A stretch of DNA of 64,000 nt from contig JBDNJM010000058.1 in assembly GCA_041687755.1 (NCBI GenBank), forward strand, positions 62,001-126,000, in the 5' to 3' direction. The notes below the pieces were generated by a model. The model was not told the origin of the DNA and made no database searches. It was given only the letters and a program-made list of their open reading frames with translations. The translations under genes were made by a program, and so were the position numbers. This document shows, piece by piece, positions 1-8,638 of the stretch; the first letter of the stretch is position 1; each line of letters opens with the position of its first letter. The stretch comes from JBDNJM01 sp041687755 (GTDB taxonomy: Bacteria; Planctomycetota; UBA1135; GCA-002686595).

Positions 1-1
1 A

Positions 2-277
2 CGCAGCAAGCTTTGGCGCACCGTGCGCGAGTCGCTCCTGCGCTCCTGGGCCTACGCGTTCCGCGACCGGAAGCAACGCAAGCGCCAGTTCCGTCGCCTG
101 TGGATCCTGCGCATCAACGCGGCCGCCCGCATGCGCGGTATCAACTACTCGCGCTTCATCGCCGGCCTGAACAAGTCCGACATCGAACTGAACCGCAAGC
201 AGCTTTCGGAGCTGGCGATTCACGATCCGGCCGCCTTCGACGCGCTCTGCGAACTCGCCGAGCAGGCCAACTCCTGA
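2..277 (+). CDS. rplT: 50S ribosomal protein L20 (5' truncated by window edge)
   Basis: C-terminal ~91 residues of L20, which binds 23S rRNA and is needed early in large-subunit assembly. The frame is open from base 2 and reads RSKLWRTVRESLLRSWAYAF, then an RKQRKRQFRRLWILRINAAAR stretch and YSRFIAGLNKSDIELNRKQL, all strongly conserved L20 blocks. The family is about 115-120 residues, so roughly 25 residues lie before the window; the GTG at 23 is internal and not a start. L20 next to pheS-pheT matches the common infC-rpmI-rplT-pheS-pheT order, so rpmI and infC probably lie just upstream (inference). Confidence 0.96.
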   Translation, partial: RSKLWRTVRESLLRSWAYAFRDRKQRKRQFRRLWILRINAAARMRGINYSRFIAGLNKSDIELNRKQLSELAIHDPAAFDALCELAEQANS

Positions 278-294
278 ATCGACCCCGATTCTGA

Positions 295-340
295 ACGCGG
301 GCCGGGTGGGTGCGGACAACGCATGCTGCCCGGCCCGCGT
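295..340 (+). terminator. Hairpin downstream of rplT
   Basis: Perfect 12-bp inverted repeat (295-306 ACGCGGGCCGGG with 329-340) enclosing 22 nt in which TGCG/CGCA can extend the stem. It lies in the rplT-pheS spacer. The downstream T content is low, so it may be a terminator, a partial terminator or an RNA-processing element that separates ribosomal-protein from pheST expression. Confidence 0.5.
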
Positions 341-450
341 CGCGTTCCATGGTTCGGTTCGCCGGCGTCGGCTCGTCACGCCTGGCGCTTCTTTACCCGC
401 CCCCAGCTCGACCCTCGTCCGGCGCACGTGTCGCGACCGGCCTTCCGACC

Positions 451-1494
451 ATGACCACGCCTGACTTCAAGGCCCTCGAGGCCGAGGCGGCCACGCGCGT
501 CAGCGCAGCCTCCGACGACGAGGCACTGCGCGCGATCCTGCGCGAGTACACCGACAAGGGCGGCGTGGTGGCCGGGCTGCTCGCGCAGATCCCGACCCTC
601 GAGCCGAGCGAGCGCAAGGGCTTCGGCCAGTCCGCGAACGCTCTCAAGCAAGGCGTGCTCGCCGCGGTCGAGACCCGCCGCGGCGAACTGGAGGCGGCCC
701 GACTTGAGGCGGAGCTCAACGCTGGAGGCTTCGATGCGACGCTCCCCGGCGCGGCCCTGGATGCGGGCTCGCTGCATCCGTTGACCCACGTGCGGCGCGA
801 GGTCGAGGACATCTTCACCTCGATGGGGTACGCGGTACTCGACGGGCCGGAAGTCGAGCTGGACTACTACAACTTCCAGGCGCTGAACATCCCCGCCGAC
901 CATCCCAGTCGCGAGGAGCAGGACACCTTCTACTGCGACGCGGAGCACACGCTGGTCATGCGGACGCAGACCTCGCCGGTGCAGATCCGCGCGATGGAAA
1001 CGCTCGTTCCCCCGTTCCGGGTGATCGTGCCCGGCCGCGTGTTCCGCAACGAGGAGCAGGACGCGACCCACGAGCACACGTTCCATCAGGTTGAAGGCCT
1101 GGTCGTGGGCGAGGGCATCCAGGTCGGGCACCTGACCTGGACCCTGAAGCGCTTCCTGGCCGAACTGTTCGGCTACGAGCCCAAGATTCGGCTGCGGCCG
1201 GGCTTCTTCCCGTTCGTCGAGCCCGGCTTCGAGCTCGACATGTCCTGCGGGTTCTGCGACGGCAAGGGCTGCCGCGTGTGCAAGGAGTCCGGCTGGATCG
1301 AGTTCTGCGGATGCGGGATGGTCCACAGGAACGTGCTCGAGGCGGGCTTCGCAGGACGCGACGACGTCGACGTCGAGAAGCTCACCGGGTTTGCGTTCGG
1401 CTTCGGGCTAGACCGGCTGGTCATGACGCGCTTCGCGATCGATGACATTCGACAGTTCATGGGCGGGGACCTGCGGTTCCTGAAGCAGTTCTAG
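451..1494 (+). CDS. pheS: Phenylalanyl-tRNA synthetase alpha subunit
   Basis: Catalytic subunit of the cytosolic alpha2-beta2 class II enzyme that charges tRNA-Phe. The frame is open from 310, but homology begins at the ATG at 451 (MTTPDFKALE), giving 347 residues, the usual length; the 310-450 extension is Pro/Arg-rich and spans the rplT hairpin region. Visible: N-terminal coiled-coil region (to ~100), HPLTHVRREVEDIF (~109, motif 1 area), FRNEEQDATHEHTFHQVEG (~198, motif 2) and FGFGLDRLVM (~320, motif 3). Residues ~265-290 hold a Cys-rich insert (CGFCDGKGCRVCK, then CGCGMVH), the zinc-ribbon-like variant seen in a subset of bacterial PheS. pheT follows after 25 nt. Confidence 0.97.
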   Translation: MTTPDFKALEAEAATRVSAASDDEALRAILREYTDKGGVVAGLLAQIPTLEPSERKGFGQSANALKQGVLAAVETRRGELEAARLEAELNAGGFDATLPGAALDAGSLHPLTHVRREVEDIFTSMGYAVLDGPEVELDYYNFQALNIPADHPSREEQDTFYCDAEHTLVMRTQTSPVQIRAMETLVPPFRVIVPGRVFRNEEQDATHEHTFHQVEGLVVGEGIQVGHLTWTLKRFLAELFGYEPKIRLRPGFFPFVEPGFELDMSCGFCDGKGCRVCKESGWIEFCGCGMVHRNVLEAGFAGRDDVDVEKLTGFAFGFGLDRLVMTRFAIDDIRQFMGGDLRFLKQF

Positions 1495-1519
1495 GCGTCA
1501 CGAGCCACAGGCCATACCG

Positions 1520-3931
1520 ATGAAGCTTTCCTACCGCTGGCTCGAGCGCCACGTCGACCTTTCCGGCATCAGTGCGGACGAGGTCGCTGTGAAGTTGACC
1601 CTGCACACCTGCGAGGTGGAGGGCGTCGAGCCCTTCGCACCGCAGCTGACCGCCGTGACCGTCGGTCACGTGCTCGAGCGCGAGCCGCACCCCGACGCCG
1701 ACAAGCTCGGCGTGTGCAAGGTGGACGTCGGCGCCGACGAACCGCTGCAGATCGTCTGCGGTGCGCCGAACGTCGGGCCGGGCCAGCGCGTCGCGGTCGC
1801 GACCGTCGGAACCATCCTGCCGGGCGACTTCAAGATCAAAAAGTCCAAGATCCGCGGGGTCGCAAGCCACGGCATGATCTGCAGCAAGCGCGAGCTAGAG
1901 CTGGGCGATGAGCACGATGGGATTTGGGTGTTGCCCGAGCCCGACGCCGCTGTCGGTACCCCCGTGGCCGAGGCCCTCGGAATTCAGGATCACGTGCTGG
2001 AGATCGACAACAAGTCGATCACCCACCGCGCGGACCTATGGGGGCATCGCGGCATGGCCCGCGAGCTGGCGGCACTGTTCGGGCGTGTGCTGAAGCCCCT
2101 GGACACCAGCCTGCCCGAGTCTGGGGACGCGGCGCCTATCGCCCTGCGCGTCGAGGACGAGCGCTGCCCGCGCTACCTAGGCCTGCCGATCCACGGCGTG
2201 CGCAACGAGCCCAGTCCGCTATGGATGCAGCTGCTGCTGCTGGCGGTGGACCAGCGCCCGCTCGACCTGCTGGTGGACCTCTCGAACTTCGTGATGCTGG
2301 ATCTCGCTCAGCCGAACCACCTGTTCGACGCGCGTCGGGTCGAGGCGGGGATCGAGGTTCGAGCGGCCAAGCCCGGCGAGACCATGCAGACGCTCGACGA
2401 GATCGAGCGCAAGTTGACGCCCGACGATTTACTAATCTGCTCCGGCGGCGCACCGGTTGCGCTGGCGGGCGTGATGGGCGGAGAGGCTTCCAAGGTCGCT
2501 GCCGACACGACTTCGCTGCTGCTCGAGGTAGCCAATTTCCACGGCACGACGATCCGCCGGACGGCGGCGCGCATCGGTCTGCGCACCGACGCCTCGGCGC
2601 GCTTCGAGAAGAGCCTGGATCCCAACCTGCCGCTCGATGCAGCAGGTCATCTGGTGCGCTTGCTGCAGGCGATCCAGCCGGAAGTGCAGCTCCCCGCTCG
2701 AATCGCGGACGCCGGCGAGTGGACCGACCCTTCGAGCGAGATCGCGCTGGCCGGCGACGCCGTCAGGGGCCTGCTCGGCGTCGAGCTGACCGACGAGCAG
2801 CTCGCGAAGCGCCTTGAGCGCCTCGAGTTCGGCGTGCAGATTGCCGGCGGCGTACTCCAAGTCGCCGTGCCCTCCTTCCGGGCCTCCAAGGACATCACCA
2901 CCCCGGAGGACCTGATCGAGGAGATCGGTCGCTCAATCGGGTACGGCGAGATCCCCGGCAAGCGCCTGATCGCCGAGGTCGCTCCGCCGGCGCGGGACGC
3001 CCAGCGCGAGCTGGGACGGCGGATCGCGGACCGGCTCGCCGGCGCGGGCCGCTTCTCCGAAGCGCCTGGGTACAGCTTTCAGCCGGAGAGCTTGACCGTC
3101 GCCGCAGGGGAGCAAGACGCAGCGTTCGTGAGCGTCGTGAACCCCGTCGCCGAAGGTGATTCGCGAGTGCGACGCAGCGTCGTCCCGGCGCTGCTGCAAA
3201 AACTCGCGCCGAACCTGCGCCGTTGCTCCGAGGTGCGTCTGTTCGAAGTGGGCAAGGGCTACCTCCCCGAGCATCGCAACGAGCGGGGCGAGCCGCGGGA
3301 GGTCCGCGAGCTGGGCCTGTCGCTGGCCGTGGATCGGGCTGTGGCAGAGCAACGCTTCGACTCCGGAGCGCTGGCGCGCCTGCGTGGCGCGACCGAGGAT
3401 CTCCTGCGCTCGCTCGGGCGTGCCGGCATCGAGTGGAGCAAGGCGACGGACGACCTGCCTACTTGGTCGCATCCGTCCAAGGCCCTGGAGCTGAGCGGCG
3501 CCGAGGGGCGCATCGGCGTTCTGGCCCAGGTGCATCCCCAAGTCGCCAAGAACCTAGGCATCGAAGCGGACGCTGCGGCGGCCGCGATCGATCTTCTCGC
3601 CCTGCAGACGACCCCTCAGGGAGCCAGTTCCTATCGCCCCGTACCGCGCTTCCCCGGCGTCAAGCTAGACGTCGCCTTCGCGCTCGCAGAGGAGACGTCG
3701 GTCGGTGAGGTCACTCAACTGATCGTGCAGTCCGGCAAGGGACTCGTAGGCTCGACCGAGCTGTTCGACGTCTACCGCGGGGACAACCTGGGGGCGGGCA
3801 AGAAGTCGCTCGCCTTCCACGTCGTCCTGCAGGCGGCGGACCGCACGCTGGTGGACAAGGACCAGGCCAAATTCCTGGATCGCCTCGAGCGCACGGCGGA
3901 GCGCTCCGGCGTCGAGCTCCGCCGGGGCTAG
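1520..3931 (+). CDS. pheT: Phenylalanyl-tRNA synthetase beta subunit
   Basis: 803 residues, normal for bacterial PheT, partner of PheS. Domain order is clear: N-terminal B1; EMAP/OB-type tRNA-binding domain ~40-150 (TVGHVLEREPHPDADKL, IVCGAPNVGPGQRVAVA); B3/B4 editing-type region ~200-400 (LAGVMGGEASKV, LRTDASARFEKSLDPNLP); B5 and the catalytic-like core; C-terminal FDX-ACB anticodon-binding domain ~705-803 (YRPVPRFPGVKLDVAF, SLAFHVVLQAADRTL). Starts at ATG 1520 directly after pheS and is almost certainly cotranscribed with it. No Phe-rich leader peptide or T-box is visible upstream of pheS. Confidence 0.97.
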   Translation: MKLSYRWLERHVDLSGISADEVAVKLTLHTCEVEGVEPFAPQLTAVTVGHVLEREPHPDADKLGVCKVDVGADEPLQIVCGAPNVGPGQRVAVATVGTILPGDFKIKKSKIRGVASHGMICSKRELELGDEHDGIWVLPEPDAAVGTPVAEALGIQDHVLEIDNKSITHRADLWGHRGMARELAALFGRVLKPLDTSLPESGDAAPIALRVEDERCPRYLGLPIHGVRNEPSPLWMQLLLLAVDQRPLDLLVDLSNFVMLDLAQPNHLFDARRVEAGIEVRAAKPGETMQTLDEIERKLTPDDLLICSGGAPVALAGVMGGEASKVAADTTSLLLEVANFHGTTIRRTAARIGLRTDASARFEKSLDPNLPLDAAGHLVRLLQAIQPEVQLPARIADAGEWTDPSSEIALAGDAVRGLLGVELTDEQLAKRLERLEFGVQIAGGVLQVAVPSFRASKDITTPEDLIEEIGRSIGYGEIPGKRLIAEVAPPARDAQRELGRRIADRLAGAGRFSEAPGYSFQPESLTVAAGEQDAAFVSVVNPVAEGDSRVRRSVVPALLQKLAPNLRRCSEVRLFEVGKGYLPEHRNERGEPREVRELGLSLAVDRAVAEQRFDSGALARLRGATEDLLRSLGRAGIEWSKATDDLPTWSHPSKALELSGAEGRIGVLAQVHPQVAKNLGIEADAAAAAIDLLALQTTPQGASSYRPVPRFPGVKLDVAFALAEETSVGEVTQLIVQSGKGLVGSTELFDVYRGDNLGAGKKSLAFHVVLQAADRTLVDKDQAKFLDRLERTAERSGVELRRG

Positions 3932-4053
3932 GGCTTCGCCGTCTGCCGAGTCCCGGTGGGACGCTAACGGGCGGAATGCGAGCCTATCGGTCGGAGTGAA
4001 TATGGGCTCGATACCAGCTTCCTGCCCCCCGTGGGAGGGGCGGGGGCCGCCAG

Positions 4054-4100
4054 GCTGCGACCTGTTGGCCCGGGTCGCAGCCCGGGACGCGGGTCCCGGG
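4054..4100 (+). other. Two adjacent perfect stem-loops between pheT and the radical SAM gene
   Basis: Stem 1 pairs GCTGCGACC (4054-4062) with GGTCGCAGC (4073-4081), 9 bp with a 10-nt loop. Stem 2 pairs CCCGGGAC (4081-4088) with GTCCCGGG (4093-4100), 8 bp with a GCGG loop. CCCGGG occurs three times here (4069, 4081, 4095), so alternative pairings are possible. It is followed by TAGACT at 4123, a possible -10 for the next gene. Could be the pheT terminator or a cis-acting RNA; no T-run follows. Confidence 0.4.
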
Positions 4101-4162
4101 GACCAAGAGCGGGAGCATGGGATAGACTCTCCCTGCGCTTCTCCCCTTACCCGGTGCTGCCC

Positions 4163-5587
4163 TTGAAGGTCGTCCTCCTCAACCCCCCCAGTCCCCCCGA
4201 ATTCCGCGTGAGCCGCGGCTTGATGGGTGGATTTGGTATGGCGGTCAATCCCGGGCTGCTCTATCCGCCGATCGAGCTCGCCCACGTGGCGAGCGTGCTC
4301 GAGGCCGATGGGCACACGGTCGCGATCGTCGACTCGGACCCGTTCGATCTAGACGCCGACGGAGCGCTCGCCGCCGTCCTGGCCGAGGAGCCGGACTTCG
4401 TCTGCATGGACTCCAGCTCCACGTCCCTGGACCAGGATTTGGCGCTCGCCAAGCGCGTTCGCTCCGCCTGCAAGGCGCCGGTGGCGATCCTGGGCAGCCA
4501 GGTGACCTACACGCCCGGAGAGATCTTCAGCGGCGACAACGTCGACGTGGTCGTGCGCGGCGAGCCCGAGTACACCGTCCGCGACCTAGTGCGCCGAACC
4601 GCCCAGGCGAACTTCGACCGCACGCAGGGCTTCGCCGGCGTCGCGGGCATTACGTACAAGGACTCCGGCGGAGAGATTTGCCACGAGGAGGAGCGCGAGA
4701 AGATCAGCGATCTTGACGCCCTCCCGATTCCCGCGCGCCACCTGCTCGATAACTCGGTCTACCGCTTCCCCGGCATCGAGGGCGCCATCACGACGGTCAA
4801 ATCGTCGCGCGGCTGCCCCCTGAACTGCTCGTTCTGCGGCTACACCCTGGCCCAGGGTCTGCGTTTCCGATTCCGCAGCCCGGAGAGCGTCCTCGAGGAG
4901 CTTCGCGACCTCTACTTCAACCACGGCATTCGCCACGTCGTCTTCCGCGACCCGATCTTCACGACGCGCAAAGACCGCGTGCAAGCGATTTGCGACGGCA
5001 TCCTCGAGGGCGGCATGACCGAGCTTGAGTGGCAGTGCGAGACCGCCGTGAAGGTGCTCGACCGGGACGTGCTGACGAAGATGGCCCAGGCGGGCTGCAA
5101 GCACATCTCGCTCGGCGTCGAGTCCGGCAACGCCGAGATCCAGAAGAAGCACTGCGGCAACAAGCTCAAGGACCTCGAGGGCGCGGTCGAGGTGTTCAAG
5201 GCCGCGCGCGACGTCGGTATCGAGACGCGCGCGTTCTGCATGATCGGCTTCCCCGAGGAGACGCCGGCAATGGCCGACGAGACGATTCGCTTCGTCGAGC
5301 GCCTCGATCCCGACCAGGTCCAGTTCTGTGCCGTCACCGCCTACCCCGGCACCCCGCTCTACAAGATGCTCTCGGGCGAGCGAGACTTTGACTACGCCAC
5401 GATGACCGGCTTCCAGGCGCTCGAAGGCAACGAGCACATGACCGCCCGACAGATCGAGGCAAAGATCCGCGAGGCGTACCGCAGCTTCTACCTGCGACCC
5501 CGCCGGATCGCCCGCGAGCTGAAGAGCCCCGCCCGTTTGGCTGGCAAGGTCGCGCGCTACTTCACGCTGTTCCGCCGCAGGGCTTGA
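4163..5587 (+). CDS. B12-binding-domain radical SAM protein
   Basis: About 474 residues. N-terminal cobalamin-binding-like Rossmann domain (~1-170; KVVLLNPPSPPEF, LGSQVTYTPGEIF, VVRGEPEYT), then a radical SAM core with CPLNCSFCGY (C218, C222, C225, ligands of the 4Fe-4S cluster that cleaves SAM), GIRHVVFRDPIFTTRK, and ISLGVESGNAEIQKK. The frame is open from 4031 but family homology starts at KVVLLNPP, so TTG 4163 is chosen (GTG 4154 is the alternative). Such BchE/HpnP-like proteins perform methylations, cyclisations or radical rearrangements in lipid, pigment or glycan pathways; the substrate here cannot be named. It precedes a minus-strand gene set convergently and resembles the protein at 32976. 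Confidence 0.88.
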   Translation: MKVVLLNPPSPPEFRVSRGLMGGFGMAVNPGLLYPPIELAHVASVLEADGHTVAIVDSDPFDLDADGALAAVLAEEPDFVCMDSSSTSLDQDLALAKRVRSACKAPVAILGSQVTYTPGEIFSGDNVDVVVRGEPEYTVRDLVRRTAQANFDRTQGFAGVAGITYKDSGGEICHEEEREKISDLDALPIPARHLLDNSVYRFPGIEGAITTVKSSRGCPLNCSFCGYTLAQGLRFRFRSPESVLEELRDLYFNHGIRHVVFRDPIFTTRKDRVQAICDGILEGGMTELEWQCETAVKVLDRDVLTKMAQAGCKHISLGVESGNAEIQKKHCGNKLKDLEGAVEVFKAARDVGIETRAFCMIGFPEETPAMADETIRFVERLDPDQVQFCAVTAYPGTPLYKMLSGERDFDYATMTGFQALEGNEHMTARQIEAKIREAYRSFYLRPRRIARELKSPARLAGKVARYFTLFRRRA

Positions 5588-5732
5588 GCCCTGGCGATGG
5601 ACCACTTCTAGCAAGCTGACAGATCCCCGACCGACGATCGGAATCGAGGGCTCCCTGCGCTAGAGCAAGGCTGAACGGATGGGAGAGCGGGCTGGTTGCT
5701 GCGCTCGGCGCGTCAGCAGCTCTCGGGTTGGA

Positions 5733-7661
5733 TCACCTATCGCCGCGGTACCCGAGCGCCTCGAGCAGGTCGCCGACGGCCTCGGAGCCGTCCACGGTTG
5801 TCGGGGCATCGACGGCTGCTGCGTCCCACAGTTCGCGCCCTAGGTCGCGCAGTGAGCGGGCACGCTCCAGACGGGAGTCGCGCAGGTCGTTGCGCTCCAG
5901 TGGGTCAGATTCCGTGTCGTACAACGCAAGGCGCGCGGGCAGTCCCCCGACCGGTCGGGCGTAGATGGAGTGCTCGTCGCCCAGCCGCACGGCCTCCAGT
6001 CGGCGGAGGTCGGACTCGCCGAGCCAAAACCCGGTGTCCGTCGAGAGCAGGAGTGGTCGGGGCTCGGCAGGTGGATTCTGGGCGAGGGCGAGCAGATCCG
6101 GGTCCGAAGAGGGGAACTCGAAATTCATCAAGCCGGCCAGGGTGGGCATCAGCAGATGGTTCTGCACCGGAAACGCGCTGCGCTGCCCAGCGGGTACCCC
6201 GGGACCGTGCAGCACGAGCGGCACGTGCACAGATTCCGCGAAGAGCTGCTCCGCATGACCGAAGCGCCCGTGCTCCAGAAGCTCTTCGCCGTGGTCGCTG
6301 GTGACCACCAAGACCGTGCGCTCGGTCAGGCCGGCGCGCTTGAGCAACTCGACGAGTCGCTCGAGCGCTCGATCGGCGGCAGCGACTTCCGCGTCGTACA
6401 GATCGCGCGTGTGCTGGAGCCAGGCGTCGAACTCGAGGCCCCGTTGGGCTTCCGTGCGCCACGCGGACTGGAGTCGGGAGCGCAGCGCATCTTCCGAGTA
6501 GCCCTCGGGCGCGGGTCCACAGAAGCGTTCGCGCAGATCGGCTTCGGGGACGTAGGGCGAGTGCGGCTCGGTGAGATGCAGGTACAGCAAGAAGCGTCGG
6601 TCGCCGGTCTGCTGCAGGTACTGCTCCGTGAAGTCGAGCGCTCCGGCCGCCCGCTCCCAGGCCCGCGTTTCGAGGCTTTCGAGCCCCTGGGCAAAGCCGG
6701 AGTGGTCGGCGATCAACGGATTGGTCGAGTAGCCGGCGGTGCGCAGGCCGGCGCGCTGGGCGAGCTCGGGGAGGGTGTCGAGGTCCTCGCTGAGGAAGCA
6801 GCTGAAGCGGTCCAGAACGCCGTGGGCCGGCGGCAGCTTGCCCGTCAAGAGCGACGCAGTGGAGGGCCAGGTCCAGGGGCTGGTGGAGAAGGCGCGATCG
6901 AAGGTCGTGCCGTTTGTCGCCAGGTCGCTGAGCACCGGGGTCGTACCGAGCGTCGGATCCGCAAGGCTCGTGCGATCCATCCTGAGCGTGTCGAGAACGA
7001 CGAAGACCAGGTTCGGCGCCTCCGGGCTGGAGGTCTGCACCGGAACGGACGCCCGCGTCGTCACCAGCAGCTCCGACAGCGCAATGGCGAAGCCCGGCGG
7101 CGCGTCCGGAGCCTCTAGCCGAAGGGTCACCACGGCATCGGCCTTGACGGAGAGGTTGAAGGTCTCCCAGCCGCCTGTGGGGTCCGTCTCGAAGAGGGGA
7201 CGCTCCGTTCCAGAGCCGACCCCTCGCGCCATGATCACGGTGCCGAGCCTAACGTCGAAGCGCTCGGGAAGCTCAGCGCCTTCAGGGACGGAGTCGAGGT
7301 ACTTGGCCACCTTCAACTCCAGCGTTGGCTGCTCTGGGAGCCAGTTGGGAAGCCGGATTTCGAGAGCTCCACCCGCCGGTAGGAGCACCGCAGGCCGCGG
7401 GCTCGCGTCCGAACCGCGCATCGGGGAGAAGGTCAGCCGACCGGGGGCTTCGGAGCGTCCCCCGTAGGTCAGCGTCATGCAGTTCGGGTCGCGCAGGGCT
7501 TCGAAGTGGGCGCTGCGCACGAGCACGTTGTCCGGGCCCTGCTTCGGCGGCTGCGCGCCCTGAGTGTTGCGTGCCCCGGAGCCCTCGCCCTCGCCCTCGC
7601 GAGCGCAGCCTGCGCCGAGCAGCAGGGCGACGGCGGCCGCGAGGCAGCCGGCGGCCCTCAT
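5733..7661 (-). CDS. Sulfatase-fold (alkaline phosphatase superfamily) lipoprotein
   Basis: 642 residues from the ATG at 7661; the frame runs further upstream but overlaps the neighbouring epimerase, and MRAAGCLAAAVALLLGAGC is a lipoprotein signal with Cys in the lipobox, which decides the start. After an ~190-residue N-terminal domain of unknown type, the sulfatase fold begins at ~230: NLVFVVLDTLRMDR (metal Asp), then TWPSTASLLTG, where Thr264 sits at the position of the formylglycine Cys/Ser and the following Arg is Thr. VTSDHGEELLEHG supplies Asp/His ligands and VPLVLHGPG follows. Without the maturation motif it may act as a phosphatase, phosphodiesterase or transferase using Thr (as LtaS-type enzymes do) rather than a sulfatase. 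Its ATG overlaps the TGA of the upstream epimerase (TGATG), so translation is likely coupled. Confidence 0.85.
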   Translation of the reverse strand: MRAAGCLAAAVALLLGAGCAREGEGEGSGARNTQGAQPPKQGPDNVLVRSAHFEALRDPNCMTLTYGGRSEAPGRLTFSPMRGSDASPRPAVLLPAGGALEIRLPNWLPEQPTLELKVAKYLDSVPEGAELPERFDVRLGTVIMARGVGSGTERPLFETDPTGGWETFNLSVKADAVVTLRLEAPDAPPGFAIALSELLVTTRASVPVQTSSPEAPNLVFVVLDTLRMDRTSLADPTLGTTPVLSDLATNGTTFDRAFSTSPWTWPSTASLLTGKLPPAHGVLDRFSCFLSEDLDTLPELAQRAGLRTAGYSTNPLIADHSGFAQGLESLETRAWERAAGALDFTEQYLQQTGDRRFLLYLHLTEPHSPYVPEADLRERFCGPAPEGYSEDALRSRLQSAWRTEAQRGLEFDAWLQHTRDLYDAEVAAADRALERLVELLKRAGLTERTVLVVTSDHGEELLEHGRFGHAEQLFAESVHVPLVLHGPGVPAGQRSAFPVQNHLLMPTLAGLMNFEFPSSDPDLLALAQNPPAEPRPLLLSTDTGFWLGESDLRRLEAVRLGDEHSIYARPVGGLPARLALYDTESDPLERNDLRDSRLERARSLRDLGRELWDAAAVDAPTTVDGSEAVGDLLEALGYRGDR

Positions 7662-8599
7662 CAGGAACCGGTCGGCTCTCGCCACCAGTCGCTGGCCTCC
7701 GCGACCTGGCGGATGCCCTCCGCGTAGGTGCGGGGCTTCCAGTTCAGCTCGGAGACCGCGTTGCTGATGTCGTGTTCGTGGTGCAGCGAGAAGTACGCAC
7801 TGGCGCGACGCTGCTCGGTGACGTCCGTGAACATGCCCTTGATGAAGATGGCCATGTCGGCCCACTTCTTCTTGATGTTCTTGCGCCGGATGCCGCCGCC
7901 GGCCGCCGTGATGGTCGTGTCGATGAACTCGTTGTAGGCGATGCCCGCGGGACCGGCCAGCTCGTACATGCAGTCGACGCCGCGTTCGAAGTCGAAGAAC
8001 GCGACGATCGCGTCGAGCACGTCATCAACGTGCACGGGGTTGATGCGGCTCAGACCATCGTGGGGGACGACGAACCGACCCTTGGGCTTCGCGCAGCTGC
8101 GCAGCAGCGGGGCCGTGTGGCGCATGTCGCCGACGCCGTACACGAGCGTGGGGCGAAACGACGCCCACTCGAAGCGCTCGCCCTTGATGATCTTCTCTTG
8201 GATGCGCTTCGTGTCGCGGTAATAGCTGTACACCGGCGCGCCGATGACCGCGGACGAGATGACCCAGAACTTGAACTCCTTCGAGGCGTTCTTCTTGGCC
8301 TCCTCGAGCAGGTTCTCCGTGCCCCCGATGTTGATGTCGCGCATCTCCTGGTCGGGGATGTGGTCGTGCGCACTGGCAAGGTGCATCAACAGATCCACGT
8401 CCTTCAGGAACCCACCCAGGGACGCGCGATCCTTGAGATTCCCGATGTGGACGCTCAAGGGCGCGCCGTCGGCGACCTTCGGCAGCGCGTTCTCGCGGCC
8501 CGGCCGGGACAGGGCCACGACCTCGTGGCCTTCCTTGAGCAGACGGGGGACGAGGTAGCCACCGATGAATCCGGTGGCGCCGGTGACGGCAATTTTCAT
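7661..8599 (-). CDS. NAD(P)-dependent epimerase/dehydratase (extended SDR)
   Basis: 312 residues from the ATG at 8599 (MKIAVTGATGFIGGYLVPRL). GATGFIGG is the SDR nucleotide-binding glycine motif; DVDLLMHLAS and ISSAVIG are the next conserved strands, and YYRDTKRIQEKII holds the YxxxK-type catalytic pair. FRPTLVYGVGD and VHVDDVLDAIVAFFD are typical of nucleotide-sugar epimerases. The frame extends to 8638, but MPAPAPASPPDCP precedes the fold and looks non-homologous. It probably acts on a UDP- or NDP-sugar or an isoprenoid-type substrate in the cytosol; the exact substrate is not readable. The stop overlaps the start of the sulfatase-fold lipoprotein by 1 nt, so the two are probably one operon. 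Confidence 0.88.
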   Translation of the reverse strand: MKIAVTGATGFIGGYLVPRLLKEGHEVVALSRPGRENALPKVADGAPLSVHIGNLKDRASLGGFLKDVDLLMHLASAHDHIPDQEMRDINIGGTENLLEEAKKNASKEFKFWVISSAVIGAPVYSYYRDTKRIQEKIIKGERFEWASFRPTLVYGVGDMRHTAPLLRSCAKPKGRFVVPHDGLSRINPVHVDDVLDAIVAFFDFERGVDCMYELAGPAGIAYNEFIDTTITAAGGGIRRKNIKKKWADMAIFIKGMFTDVTEQRRASAYFSLHHEHDISNAVSELNWKPRTYAEGIRQVAEASDWWREPTGS

Positions 8600-8638
8600 G
8601 GGGCAATCAGGGGGGGATGCGGGCGCGGGGGCCGGCAA

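Noticed and set aside
310..450. N-terminal extension of PheS from the upstream start
   Set aside because: Pro/Arg-rich, unlike any PheS N terminus, and spans the rplT terminator area; homology begins at 451.
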